Assembly: GCA_035547915.1 (NCBI GenBank)
Contig: DASZTS010000094.1
Location: 62,001 to 126,000 of the forward strand
Reading direction: 5' to 3'
DNA length: 64,000 nucleotides
Source of the DNA: DASSFG01 sp035547915
GTDB lineage: Bacteria; Planctomycetota; Planctomycetia; Pirellulales; JAICIG01
Shown here: positions 9,210-17,607 of the stretch, piece by piece
Numbering within the stretch: the stretch's first letter is position 1
Layout of the letters: every line of letters begins with the position of its first letter
Position numbers and translations under genes: made by a program
The notes under the pieces: model-generated
The model's database searches: none
The model's input: only the letters and a program-made list of their open reading frames with translations
Told to the model about the DNA's origin: nothing

Positions 9210-9641
9210 ATGCATGCTCAATTGTTGGAGCAACCCCGTCCACGCGCCGTACGCCGTCCCGATCGGCAAACGATCCTGCTCATCGACGACGACGATGCGA
9301 TGGTCGACGTGCTCGGGCAGCGTCTCCGCCGCCAGGGTTACGAGACCTTGGTGGCCTCCAACGGCGACGCCGGATTGGCGCTCGCTCGCGAGCGGTGTCC
9401 GACGCTGATCGTCCTGGACCTACGCCTGCCGGACGCCGACGGCTTCCACGTCTGCCAGGAACTGGCCGACTCCTCGGAAACGTGTAGTATCCCGGTGATC
9501 ATCCTGAGCGGGATGGAACGGCCCGACATCATTCGCCGTTCTCGGGCGGCCGGTTGCCAATACTTCGTACGTAAGCCATACGACCCCAACGCTCTGCTGA
9601 TCTTGATGCAGCACGCCATCGGCGAGGCCACGCCCTGGTAG
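9210..9641 (+). CDS. Single-domain response regulator (receiver only)
   Basis: A 143-residue protein consisting of a basic 20-residue lead and one REC domain with no output domain. Visible residues are the acidic cluster D26-D29 after ILLI, phosphoacceptor D70 in VLDLRLPDADG, S100 in IILSG, and K122 in FVRKPYD. All positions needed for phosphorylation are present. The ATG at 9210 is preferred over 9132 because GAGG lies about 10 bases upstream and a promoter matches it. Stand-alone receivers act by protein-protein contact in phosphorelays or motility, or as chaperone-like adaptors. No histidine kinase is nearby, so its partner is unknown. It is divergent from the giant secreted protein gene. 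Confidence 0.88.
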   Translation: MHAQLLEQPRPRAVRRPDRQTILLIDDDDAMVDVLGQRLRRQGYETLVASNGDAGLALARERCPTLIVLDLRLPDADGFHVCQELADSSETCSIPVIILSGMERPDIIRRSRAAGCQYFVRKPYDPNALLILMQHAIGEATPW

Positions 9642-9752
9642 GCCCGGCTTTCTCTTAACGCTAGCGCCCGGGCACGTTGAGCTGGACGACCGGCCCATAA
9701 ATGATAAAATAGGGGCCGAGCTCGGAACGTTGCAGCGGAACCAAAATCCGGT

Positions 9753-9974
9753 ATGGCGCAAAAAGAAGAAGCGTTAGAAGTCGAAGGGGTCGTTACCCAG
9801 GCCCTGGCAAATACGCGTTTTCGCGTAACCATCGAGGGCGGCCACAACGTGATCGCGCACGTGGCCGGCAAGATGCGGAAGAACTTCATCCGTATCGTTC
9901 CCGGAGATAAAGTGCGCGTCGAATTGTCGCCCTACGATCTCACGAAAGGGCGCATCACGTTCCGTGAGCGCTAA
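9753..9974 (+). CDS. infA: Translation initiation factor IF-1
   Basis: A 73-residue protein matching IF-1 over its whole length: an N-terminal EGVVTQALANTRFRV, the HVAGKMRKNFIRI core and the GDKVRVELSPYDLTKGRITFR end of a single S1/OB-fold domain. IF-1 occupies the A site of the 30S subunit during initiation. Length and conserved basic residues are normal, so this should be functional. The upstream neighbour is a response regulator 111 bp away. It is not in the common rpl/rpm/map context in this window. A TAAAAT box lies about 50 bases upstream, but no good -35 was found. Confidence 0.95.
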   Translation: MAQKEEALEVEGVVTQALANTRFRVTIEGGHNVIAHVAGKMRKNFIRIVPGDKVRVELSPYDLTKGRITFRER

Positions 9975-10575
9975 GAGCGTCCGACAGGACCCAAAAGCCC
10001 GAGAACTGGTTGTCGCGCGGCCTTGCCCTGTTCCTGGTCAGCCAGTCGCACAACAAACGGGGGAAGTTCTTCCAGTCGTCTCGTAACGATTTGCGGCGCC
10101 GCTCTGCACTCGGCCGAGCAATCGCAGAGCTGGGCAACACTCCTGGCTTCAAAGGTGGTCCGGGACTCGCGAGACATAAGTCCCTACTTAACAGGGACTT
10201 ATATTTCTTATGTCACGCTTAGTGAATCCGGCTTAAAGACCCGTCCAAGCCCCTCCGGAGGCCCTTCCGCGTCGTGGCAGATGGCCGGGAGAAAAAGAGG
10301 GGAGTTGAAACCGGCCTCGCTCCGGAAAGGTAATTAGGCGAGGGCCTGTTGGCGACCTACGATTGCCTACTCCCCGATTGCTTGCCTCGACGGGAGGCGA
10401 GGTATCGAGGCGAACCGTTGCAAAGAGAGTGGCGTAGGCCGCACGTTTTTCATAAAACGTAGGGGCTGCGCGATCGCTATGCTCGGGATTTTGCCAGTAA
10501 TTCGGGCCCGGAACTCGGCTCCGTGGCCAAACACCGAACCAACCTTCGTATCGAGCATTGTCTAGGAGAACCGTT
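9975..10575. other. 600-bp intergenic region, no recognised gene
   Basis: Short ORFs occur on both strands (for example 10010-10222 plus and 9971-10177 minus) but none has a good start signal or family resemblance. The stretch holds three inverted repeats: ATAAGTCCCT/AGGGACTTAT (10176-10202), GCCTCGA/TCGAGGC (10384-10411) and ACGTTTT/AAAACGT (10443-10460). The last lies about 115 bases before the secreted-protein gene and could be an operator. The left part starts with GCTAAGAGCGTCCGACA, which loosely resembles the start of the palindromic repeat at 60.4 kb but does not continue to match it. Confidence 0.5.
10176..10202. repeat. Perfect inverted repeat (10-bp arms)
   Basis: ATAAGTCCCT at 10176-10185 and its exact reverse complement AGGGACTTAT at 10193-10202 enclose 7 bases. 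It sits over 200 bases after infA. On the plus strand the right arm is followed by ATTTCTT, so it could be a weak terminator or a remnant of a mobile repeat. Confidence 0.5.
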
Positions 10576-12255
10576 GTGAAGAAAACCATCTTGTCCTGGC
10601 TAGCCTTGGCGCTGCTGACCGTTGGCGCGCCGCTGGCCAAGGCCCAGGACGATTCGTCGGAAACCAAGCCCGTCCTGGTCGCCTCGTTTTCGGGTTACGC
10701 CGAACTGAAGCGCGACCTCAATTATTTCGGTACTCTGGCGGGCAATCCCGACATTGCGGCCGGGTTCGAGCAGTTGTTGTTGCTGTTCACCCAGGGCCAG
10801 GGCTTGGCGGGTCTCGATCAGGCACGGCCGTGGGGGGCGTCAGTGAGCATCACCGCCGATGGCTCGGAGTTTCCGGCTCTCGTGTTCTTGCCCGTCACCG
10901 ACCTGAGCAAGTTGCTCGACGCCTTGGCGGCCATCGTCGGCGAAGCCGATGACGCAGGTGACGACATCTTCGAGATCAAGCGCGGTACCAACACGTATTT
11001 CATCAAGCAGAACGGCAAATGGGCCTACCTGGCGCAGCAGAAAGGCGACCTGGAGACGCTGCCCAGCGATCCGGCCAAGCTCTTCCGCGGGCTCGACAAG
11101 AAATACGATCTGGCCCTGAGCATCAACATCCAAAACATTCCACAGAGCTTCCGTGACACGGCCGCCGAGTTCATCAAGCAGGGATTGGACGCCAAGCTTC
11201 AGCAGAGCATGGACGACGACGAGGAAGGCGAGAGCGACTCGCACGCCGAGATGGCCCGCCACCAAGCCGCCGAAATGATCAAGCGCATCAACGAACTCGA
11301 CCAAATCACATTGGGGCTCAACGTCGATCGTCCCGAAAGCCGCACCTATCTCGACATCGAAGTCACGGGCGTGCCGGGAAGCGACGCCGCCAAGGAATTG
11401 GCCGGTTCCGAGGAAGTGGAAGGCACCCGCTTTGGCGGCATGTTGTCGCCGGAAGCGCTCTTCTCATTGCATATCAACTCGCCCGCTTCGGAAGACGATG
11501 AAGAACAGGCCGAACAGATGCTGGACTATGTCCGCACGCAACTGAATAACGAGATCGACAAGGACGACGACCTCAAGGACGACCAGAAGGAAGTGGCCAA
11601 GGATCTGGCAGGCAAGCTTGTCGGCATCGTGGCCGACACGATCGAAGAAAAAGGCCGGTTGAACGCCGGGTTGACCGTAATCGGTGAAGGACCGTTGACC
11701 GTGGCCCTGGGGGTCCTCGTTTCAGATGCGGGAAAACTGGAAAGCGTGATCAAGCAGTTCGTGGAGCTGGCGGTCAAGCATGACGAGTTGCCCAAGCCCA
11801 AGTTCAACGCCGAGAAATACAAGGGCTTCCGCTTCCACACGGTGGCAGTGCCGGTGTCGGACGACGACGAGAACGCCGACAAGGTGCGAGCCACCCTGGG
11901 CGATCCGGTCAAGGTCGCGTTGGCCTTCAGCGACGACCTGTTCTACGTCGCCGCGGGAGAAAACGGCATCGCGACGATCAAGAAGGTCATCGACGGTTCG
12001 GCCGAGACGCCCACGGAAAAACTTCCGCCGCTCACGATATCGCTGGCACTCGCGTCTGTCTTGAAGTTAGCGGATGCGCAAGGCAATCCGAATGCCAAGT
12101 CGCTGGCCCAGAACCTCAAGGGAGGCAAGGATCACGTGAAGCTCACGGTCGAGCCGGTCGACAATGGCGTCCGCTACCGGATCGAGGCCGAAGAAGGGAT
12201 CAACAAGTTGCTGGGTTCGAGGCTGGGCAACGCCGCCCGCGCGGGCGGTCAGTAA
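10576..12255 (+). CDS. Secreted protein of unknown function (planctomycete-type)
   Basis: The start is a GTG at 10576, because AGGAG lies 8 bases upstream and the product then begins with a clean signal peptide (KKTILSWLALALLTVGAPLAKAQ). An in-frame TTG 18 bases earlier is less likely. The mature protein (about 535 residues) is acidic, with D/E-rich stretches near residues 210-225 and 305-335, and has no transmembrane segment after the signal. Two similar-looking halves each carry a beta-rich core (VSITADGSEFPALVFLPV; LTVALGVLVSD), suggesting a duplicated fold. I do not recognise a catalytic motif. A strong terminator follows, so it is probably monocistronic. Its role is unknown; the cell envelope or periplasm is the expected location. 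Confidence 0.75.
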   Translation: MKKTILSWLALALLTVGAPLAKAQDDSSETKPVLVASFSGYAELKRDLNYFGTLAGNPDIAAGFEQLLLLFTQGQGLAGLDQARPWGASVSITADGSEFPALVFLPVTDLSKLLDALAAIVGEADDAGDDIFEIKRGTNTYFIKQNGKWAYLAQQKGDLETLPSDPAKLFRGLDKKYDLALSINIQNIPQSFRDTAAEFIKQGLDAKLQQSMDDDEEGESDSHAEMARHQAAEMIKRINELDQITLGLNVDRPESRTYLDIEVTGVPGSDAAKELAGSEEVEGTRFGGMLSPEALFSLHINSPASEDDEEQAEQMLDYVRTQLNNEIDKDDDLKDDQKEVAKDLAGKLVGIVADTIEEKGRLNAGLTVIGEGPLTVALGVLVSDAGKLESVIKQFVELAVKHDELPKPKFNAEKYKGFRFHTVAVPVSDDDENADKVRATLGDPVKVALAFSDDLFYVAAGENGIATIKKVIDGSAETPTEKLPPLTISLALASVLKLADAQGNPNAKSLAQNLKGGKDHVKLTVEPVDNGVRYRIEAEEGINKLLGSRLGNAARAGGQ

Positions 12256-12275
12256 CTTCCGGCGTGCATCGCGAG

Positions 12276-12314
12276 GGCGTCGGTTGGCACATGCTGACCG
12301 ACGCCTTTTCTTTT
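12276..12314 (+). terminator. Rho-independent terminator
   Basis: GGCGTCGGT (12276-12284) pairs perfectly with ACCGACGCC (12297-12305), followed directly by TTTTCTTTT. It lies 20 bp after the stop of the secreted-protein gene and before the convergent cyclodeaminase-like gene. The T-run exists only on the plus strand. Confidence 0.85.
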
Positions 12315-12327
12315 GCGCTGTGGCCGG

Positions 12328-13296
12328 TCACGAGCCACCGTCGATCGGCAGCGGACGGCCGACGCCAGCGCGGCGGGCGAGTTCGAGCAACTTGCCACCC
12401 AACGCGACGTCCTCGATGCCCAAGCCGACACTTTTGAAGAGGGTCACGCCTTCTGGCCGGTTGCGGCCGACCGCGCGGCCAGCAACCACGTCGGCCAGTT
12501 CGATCGATCGCGACCATTCGAAGTCGCCCTGCGCGACGGCCTGGATGAGGTCGCCGGCTTCGTGCCGGCAGGCCTCGATGCTGTCGCAGACGACGTTGTC
12601 GGCCCGGCGCACGACCGTGGCGTCGATCTCGGCCCGCGTCGGCCAGTTCGATCCGACCGCCGCCACGAACGCACCGTCGGCCAGATCGTGTCCGTCGAAT
12701 ACGGGCGTGGAACTGCTCGTGGCGGTGAGCACGATCGGCAGATGCTGAACAGCCTCTCGCGGAGAATCGGCCGGCACGACCTCCAAATTCAGCTCTCGCG
12801 CCATCCGCTCGGCGAAGGCGCGCCGCTTGTTTTCGTCACGGCTGTAGACGACCGCACGCTTGAGCGGCCGCACCGCGGCGACGGCCGCCAGTTGTGTCTC
12901 GGCCTGATGCCCGGTGCCGAACAGGCCCACAACGTCCGCCGCGGGCGCAGCCATCGCTCGAGCAGCCACCCCAGTGGCAGCCCCCGTGCGGAGTTGCCCC
13001 AACCGGTCGGCCTCGATGAGCGCCACGAGTTGGCCGGAGCCGGCTTCGTACAAACCCACCAGGAAACGAGCGCCGTGCTTCGTCGTCGTATAGCACTTCC
13101 AGCCCACGAGGCCGAGATAGGCCGCCGCGGCGCTCATGGAGTGCAAGATAACGCCGGGCGATTTGGCACGCTGCCGCGGCACGTTGCTGGCCTCACCCGT
13201 CGCCAGCCGGCGGAATGCCTCTTCGACCACCTCGATCGTCACGCGGATGTCGAGCAACCGGGCTACGTCGGCTTCGGTGAGATAGAGGGGCGACAT
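12328..13296 (-). CDS. Ornithine cyclodeaminase / mu-crystallin family oxidoreductase
   Basis: A 322-residue NAD(P)-dependent enzyme. Family marks are the N-terminal YLTEADVARLLD, the substrate-side block AYLGLVGWKCYTTT, the arginine-containing EADRLGQLRTGAATGVAA, the Rossmann loop VGLFGTGHQAETQL, and a C-terminal LFKSVGLGIEDVA. The family includes ornithine cyclodeaminase, alanine dehydrogenase of archaeal type, ketimine reductases and opine-type synthases. Sequence alone does not choose among them. It lies 51 bp downstream of the xylulokinase gene on the same strand, so the two are probably cotranscribed, although a metabolic link is not obvious. Confidence 0.85.
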   Translation of the reverse strand: MSPLYLTEADVARLLDIRVTIEVVEEAFRRLATGEASNVPRQRAKSPGVILHSMSAAAAYLGLVGWKCYTTTKHGARFLVGLYEAGSGQLVALIEADRLGQLRTGAATGVAARAMAAPAADVVGLFGTGHQAETQLAAVAAVRPLKRAVVYSRDENKRRAFAERMARELNLEVVPADSPREAVQHLPIVLTATSSSTPVFDGHDLADGAFVAAVGSNWPTRAEIDATVVRRADNVVCDSIEACRHEAGDLIQAVAQGDFEWSRSIELADVVAGRAVGRNRPEGVTLFKSVGLGIEDVALGGKLLELARRAGVGRPLPIDGGS

Positions 13297-13347
13297 CTTA
13301 AAGCAAAGCCGTGCGTCACTCGAACGGCGGCTGGAGTTGGCCGACCG

Positions 13348-14880
13348 CTATCTGCCCAGGTCAGCGATACTGGAAAAATCGTCCTGCAACGAGCGATAAA
13401 GTTGCCGGTAGACGGGGAACGCGCGGTCGTGCGCCTTCTGCGCCGAGCGATTCGGCGCCGTTTCCTTCACGGTGCGAATCGTCGCGCGGCATGCCTCGCG
13501 AACATCGCGAAACGCGCCGCCGCCCACGGCTGCCAGAAGGGCGACGCCGTAGGCCGCCCCTTCTTCGGCGTTGAGCGTCACCACTTTCTGCCCGAACACG
13601 TCGGCCTGGATTTGGCGCCACAACGGGCTGCGCGAGCCGCCGCCCGAGGCCCGGATCTGCCGTACCGGCACGCCCAGGCCACGGATGATCTCGAGGCTGT
13701 CGCGGAGCGAATAGGTGACACCTTCCATGATGGCCCGCACCAAGTGGCCTCGTGTGTGGGCCAACGTCAACCCGATGAAACAACCGCGGGCATTCGGGTC
13801 GGCATGAGGCGTGCGCTCACCAGAGAGGTACGGCAGGAAGAACAACCCGGCGCTGCCGGGCACGACCCCTTCGGCCTCTTTCGTCAGCGTATCGTAGGGA
13901 TCCTGCCCGGTTCGACGCGCGGAGTTCATCTCGGCCTGGCAGAGCTGGTTGCGGAACCATTGCAACGAACCGCCGGCCGAGAGCGTGACGCCCATCATGT
14001 GCCAACCGCCGCGCACGGCGTGACAAAACGTGTGGATGCGTCCTTCGGGATCGTATTTCAGTTCGTCGCTGTGGACGAACATCACGCCCGACGTGCCGAT
14101 CGAGGTACTGAGCACACCAGCCGTAACGATGCCGTTGCCGACCGCTCCGGCGGCACAATCGCCGGCGCCGCCCACGACACGGCAGTCGGTCGAGAGGCCG
14201 AGTTCGGTGGCGGCCGCGCGCGTGAGCGTGCCCGTCACGTCCTCCGATTCGTAGCATCGGCCGAGCAGGTTCACGTCGAGTTCGAGTTTGCTGAGCAATG
14301 CCTTCGACCAGTTGCGCTTGGCAACGTCCAACAGCAACATGCCGCTGGCGTCGCTCACCTCGGTGGCATACTCTCCGGTCATGCGACGGCGGATCTCGTC
14401 CTTCGGCAGCAACACCTTGTGCAAGCGGTCGAAATTCTTGGGCTCGTGGTTGCGCAGCCAGAGGATCTTAGGCGCCGTGAAACCAGTGAGGGCCGGATTG
14501 GCGACCATCTTGATCAGCTTGCGGCGGCCGCCCGCCCGCTCTTCGATCTCGGCGCATTCCGCGGCCGTCCGTTGATCGTTCCAGAGCAGCGCGCGACGCA
14601 GGACACGATCTTGCTTATCCAGAAACACCGATCCGTGCATCTGCCCCGACAGGCCGATGGCTTTGACGTCGGCCGGCTTGAGCCGTGCCTGCTTCAGGAC
14701 CGACCGCACCGTGGTGACTGTGGCTCGCCACCAATCATCCGGCTCCTGTTCGCTCCACAGCGGCTCCGGATGATAGCAAGGATAGGTTTCGGTGGCGTCG
14801 GCCAGAATCTTGCCCGCCTCGTCCATGGCCAGCGTCTTGGTTCCCGAGGTGCCGATGTCGATGCCGAGGAAAACGCTCAT
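13348..14880 (-). CDS. xylB: Xylulokinase (FGGY carbohydrate kinase)
   Basis: The start at 14880 gives 510 residues and begins with the ATP-binding MSVFLGIDIGTSGTKTLA block. The frame is open further upstream, but that part would overlap the divergent neighbour and precede the conserved start. Visible motifs are GLSGQMHG (residues 76-83), typical of xylulokinases, the catalytic base Asp241 in GGAGDCAAGAVG, and the C-terminal FGGY signature region (RASGGGSRSPLWRQIQADV). The enzyme phosphorylates D-xylulose to D-xylulose 5-phosphate for the pentose phosphate pathway. Length is normal for XylB (about 480-510). It is divergent from a sugar-binding lipoprotein gene and oxidoreductase, suggesting a pentose or sugar-acid utilisation locus. 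Confidence 0.92.
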   Translation of the reverse strand: MSVFLGIDIGTSGTKTLAMDEAGKILADATETYPCYHPEPLWSEQEPDDWWRATVTTVRSVLKQARLKPADVKAIGLSGQMHGSVFLDKQDRVLRRALLWNDQRTAAECAEIEERAGGRRKLIKMVANPALTGFTAPKILWLRNHEPKNFDRLHKVLLPKDEIRRRMTGEYATEVSDASGMLLLDVAKRNWSKALLSKLELDVNLLGRCYESEDVTGTLTRAAATELGLSTDCRVVGGAGDCAAGAVGNGIVTAGVLSTSIGTSGVMFVHSDELKYDPEGRIHTFCHAVRGGWHMMGVTLSAGGSLQWFRNQLCQAEMNSARRTGQDPYDTLTKEAEGVVPGSAGLFFLPYLSGERTPHADPNARGCFIGLTLAHTRGHLVRAIMEGVTYSLRDSLEIIRGLGVPVRQIRASGGGSRSPLWRQIQADVFGQKVVTLNAEEGAAYGVALLAAVGGGAFRDVREACRATIRTVKETAPNRSAQKAHDRAFPVYRQLYRSLQDDFSSIADLGR

Positions 14881-15049
14881 GTTCGAGAAGGGACGTATGG
14901 GGTGCGGGCGTGGGGGCTTGCTCCGGGCGGGATTGTAACGGCGCCGGGCGAACACTCGCAACCACCGCTCCGTAAGGGAACCTATTTGACGACGCGGGCA
15001 AGGCCCGTCTACCATGCCGTGTCGCTTCGGGCGACGACAGGAAATGCGA

Positions 15050-16549
15050 ATGAACCGATTGCTCACAAGCCGTAAATCGCCGTGGTGGCTGCCCACCCTC
15101 TTCGCCCTTTTGGCTGGCTGCGGCGGGGATGCGCCGAGCGGCGGAGAGGGCGAGACGGTCGCCGACAAAGACCTGCCCTGGAAAGGGGTTAACCTGCGAT
15201 TGCTGATAGCCGGAGATAGCCAACTCGCCGAGGCGATCGGCCGGTTGCGGGGTGAATGGCAGGGAGCGACCGGCGCCGAATTGGACATCGCCGAACTGAC
15301 GGCCGAGGAGTTACTCGGGGACAAACCGCCGCGGGCCGATGCCGTCGTCTTTCCGGCGTACGATCTGGGAGTCTTGGTCGAGCGAGGATGGCTACGCCCG
15401 TTGCCGGACGGGGTGCTCAGCAGCACCGAGTTGGCCTGGGCCGAGATATTCGAGGCCGACAAGACGCACGACGCGAGTTGGTCTGCGACGACGTACGGTT
15501 TTCCGCTCGGCTCTCCCACGTTGCTCTGTTGCTACCGCAAGGATCTCCTCGCGCAGCTTAATCGCGAACCGCCTACGACGTGGGAAGAGTATCAGAAGTT
15601 GGCCCATGTTCTGGCCGATCGCGAAAAACTGGGCGACGCCGCGCCGGCTGCCGATGCGGCCTGGTCGGGAACGATGGAACCGCTCTCCGAAGGTTGGGCA
15701 GGCTTGGTCTTGTTGGCGCGAGCCGCCGCCTACGCCAAGCATCGCAACCACTATTCGACGCTGTTCGACATGGAGTCGATGGATCCGCTCATTGCCGGAG
15801 CGCCGTTCGTGCGGGCCCTGGACGATCTTGTCGCGGCGCGAGCGCTCATGCCGGATGCGGCGCTAACGGCCTCGCCAGGGGATGTCGAGAATGCCGTACT
15901 CGGTGGTCGCTGTGGCATGGCCGTGACCTGGACATCGCCCACCTTTGCCGCAACGGATGAACAGCCCGCCGACAAATCGCCGACCGCAGAATCCGTCGAG
16001 ATTGAGCTCGGGTTTGTCGAGTTGCCCGGTTCGCAGCAGGTCTTCAACCCGAAGACCGAGCAATGGGACTCACGGCGCGACGACGAAGCGCCGCGCGTTC
16101 CGTTGGTCGGCGTCTCGGGACGCATGGCAGCCGTGACGGCCGACAGCGCACACCCCGATGCGGCGTTTCACCTGCTTGGCTGGCTCTGCGGGCCGCAGTG
16201 GAGCAAACGCACCTCCGCCGCCTCGTCGGCCACCGCCCTCTTTCGCCGTTCGCACGTCGAGGCGAGTGCGGACTGGGCCGACCCACGGCTCGGCGCCGCG
16301 GCGGCATTGGCCTATGCCGAGGCCGTCGAACGGGCACTGTCGTCGGCCGACCTGTTCGGAGCGCCGCGCATCGAAGGGCGCGGTCGTTACCTGGCGGCCC
16401 TCGATCGCGCGGTGAGAGACGCGGTCGAAGGCAAGTCCAACAGCGAGACCGCTCTCGCGGCCGCGGCCAAAGAATGGAGCCGCATCACGAGTGAACTGGG
16501 GCTCGAGCAACAGCGGACAGCCTATCGTCGGAGCCTGGGATTGCGATGA
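15050..16549 (+). CDS. Extracellular solute-binding lipoprotein (family 1 type), no permease genes nearby
   Basis: The start at 15050 is preferred because AGGA lies 8 bases upstream. It gives 499 residues with a lipoprotein signal ending in LLAGC (Cys24). The mature part resembles family 1 sugar-binding proteins of ABC importers: FPLGSPTLLCCYRKDLLAQL matches the inter-lobe segment, followed by TWEEYQKLA. The C-terminal lobe contains VPLVGVSGRMAAVTADSAHPDAA. The gene overlaps the next oxidoreductase by 4 bp (ATGA). No ABC permease or ATPase gene lies in the flanking kilobases, so it either serves a distant transporter or works as a receptor. It is divergent from xylulokinase, with a 169-bp shared promoter region. 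Confidence 0.8.
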   Translation: MNRLLTSRKSPWWLPTLFALLAGCGGDAPSGGEGETVADKDLPWKGVNLRLLIAGDSQLAEAIGRLRGEWQGATGAELDIAELTAEELLGDKPPRADAVVFPAYDLGVLVERGWLRPLPDGVLSSTELAWAEIFEADKTHDASWSATTYGFPLGSPTLLCCYRKDLLAQLNREPPTTWEEYQKLAHVLADREKLGDAAPAADAAWSGTMEPLSEGWAGLVLLARAAAYAKHRNHYSTLFDMESMDPLIAGAPFVRALDDLVAARALMPDAALTASPGDVENAVLGGRCGMAVTWTSPTFAATDEQPADKSPTAESVEIELGFVELPGSQQVFNPKTEQWDSRRDDEAPRVPLVGVSGRMAAVTADSAHPDAAFHLLGWLCGPQWSKRTSAASSATALFRRSHVEASADWADPRLGAAAALAYAEAVERALSSADLFGAPRIEGRGRYLAALDRAVRDAVEGKSNSETALAAAAKEWSRITSELGLEQQRTAYRRSLGLR

Positions 16550-17607
16550 CGTTACCGTTACGAGTCGCGCTCATCGGCACCGGTGCCATCGCGCGCAGCA
16601 AGCACCTGCCCGCCTGGTCGAAGCTGCCGGAGTTCAAGGTGGTGGCCCTGGCCGACTCTTCGCCCGTGTCGCTGGCCGCGGTGCCGAACGAGTTCCAGAT
16701 CGATCGCCGCGTGACGGACTATCGCGAGTTGCTCGACGATCGCGAGATCGATGTGGTCGATATCTGTGTCCCCAGTGCCTTGCATGGCGAGGTGGCGACG
16801 GCCGCGCTGCTAGCCGGAAAGCATGTGCTCTGCGAGAAGCCGATGGCCACCTGCCGCGCCGACGCGGCCGCCATGCTCGACGCCTGGCGGGCCAGCGGCA
16901 AGAAGCTGATGATCGGCCAGCACATGCGCTTCGAGCCCAGTGTCATCCAGTTGCGCACGTATCTGCAACGTAATCCGCCCGGCGACATCTACTTTACGCG
17001 CGGACAATGGTTGCGGCGGCGGCGACTGCCAGCCCGCCCCGGCTTTACCGACCGCCGCTTGAGCGGAGGCGGAGCCTTGTATGACCTGGGCGTGCACATG
17101 CTCGATCTGGCATGGTGGCTGACCGGCTGCCCGCGTCCGGCGTCGATCGCGGGCCAGACCTTCAACAGGCTGGCCAAGCGGCGCGACATCGGCAGCGAAT
17201 GGGGCACGTGGGAGCCGACCACGATCGACGTAGAGGATTTCGCGGCCGGCTTCGTCCGTTTCACCAACGGCAGCGTCATCTCGCTCGAAGTGAGCTGGCT
17301 GGGATTTCAGCCCGAAGACGAGTTCTGGCGGTTGCAACTCTACGGCACGCACGCGGGCGTTTCGTGGCCCGAGTGCCAGATCGTGGGCGAAGATCAGCTC
17401 ATTCCCTGGAATTTGCAGTTGGCCGAGGCCAAGGGCGAGAATGCCCACTACCAGGTGATCCGCGAGTTCGCGCGGGCCATCCTGGGCGACACGCCGGTAC
17501 CCGTTCCGCCCGAGCAGTCGGCCACCATCATCGCCATGCTCGACGCGCTCTATCGGTCGGCCGAATCGGGCCGGCAAGCCGAAATCGAACCGTTCGATCT
17601 CGACTAA
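16546..17607 (+). CDS. Gfo/Idh/MocA family oxidoreductase
   Basis: A 353-residue NAD(P)-dependent sugar or inositol dehydrogenase-like protein with no export signal. The Rossmann start is LRVALIGTGAIARSKHLPAW, the conserved lysine motif is CEKPMA, and the C-terminal alpha/beta domain has GGGALYDLGVHMLDLAWW, where the His and Asp fit the usual catalytic area. Family members oxidise or reduce sugars, sugar acids or inositols. The start overlaps the binding-protein gene by 4 bp, so the pair is translated together and may act on the same solute. Its stop codon shares bases with the stop of the opposing gene (CTAA at 17604-17607). Confidence 0.9.
   Translation: MTLPLRVALIGTGAIARSKHLPAWSKLPEFKVVALADSSPVSLAAVPNEFQIDRRVTDYRELLDDREIDVVDICVPSALHGEVATAALLAGKHVLCEKPMATCRADAAAMLDAWRASGKKLMIGQHMRFEPSVIQLRTYLQRNPPGDIYFTRGQWLRRRRLPARPGFTDRRLSGGGALYDLGVHMLDLAWWLTGCPRPASIAGQTFNRLAKRRDIGSEWGTWEPTTIDVEDFAAGFVRFTNGSVISLEVSWLGFQPEDEFWRLQLYGTHAGVSWPECQIVGEDQLIPWNLQLAEAKGENAHYQVIREFARAILGDTPVPVPPEQSATIIAMLDALYRSAESGRQAEIEPFDLD

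Noticed and set aside
9971..10222. Short overlapping ORFs on both strands after infA
   Set aside because: No ribosome-binding site or recognised family; possibly a decayed repeat.
10558..10575. TTG start six codons upstream for the secreted unknown protein
   Set aside because: AGGAG lies within these codons at the right distance for the GTG at 10576, and the leader is cleaner from there.
12313..15075. 920-residue plus-strand ORF antisense to xylulokinase and the cyclodeaminase-like gene
   Set aside because: It runs opposite two genes with full family motifs, has no leader or motif of its own, and reflects GC-rich codon use on the other strand.
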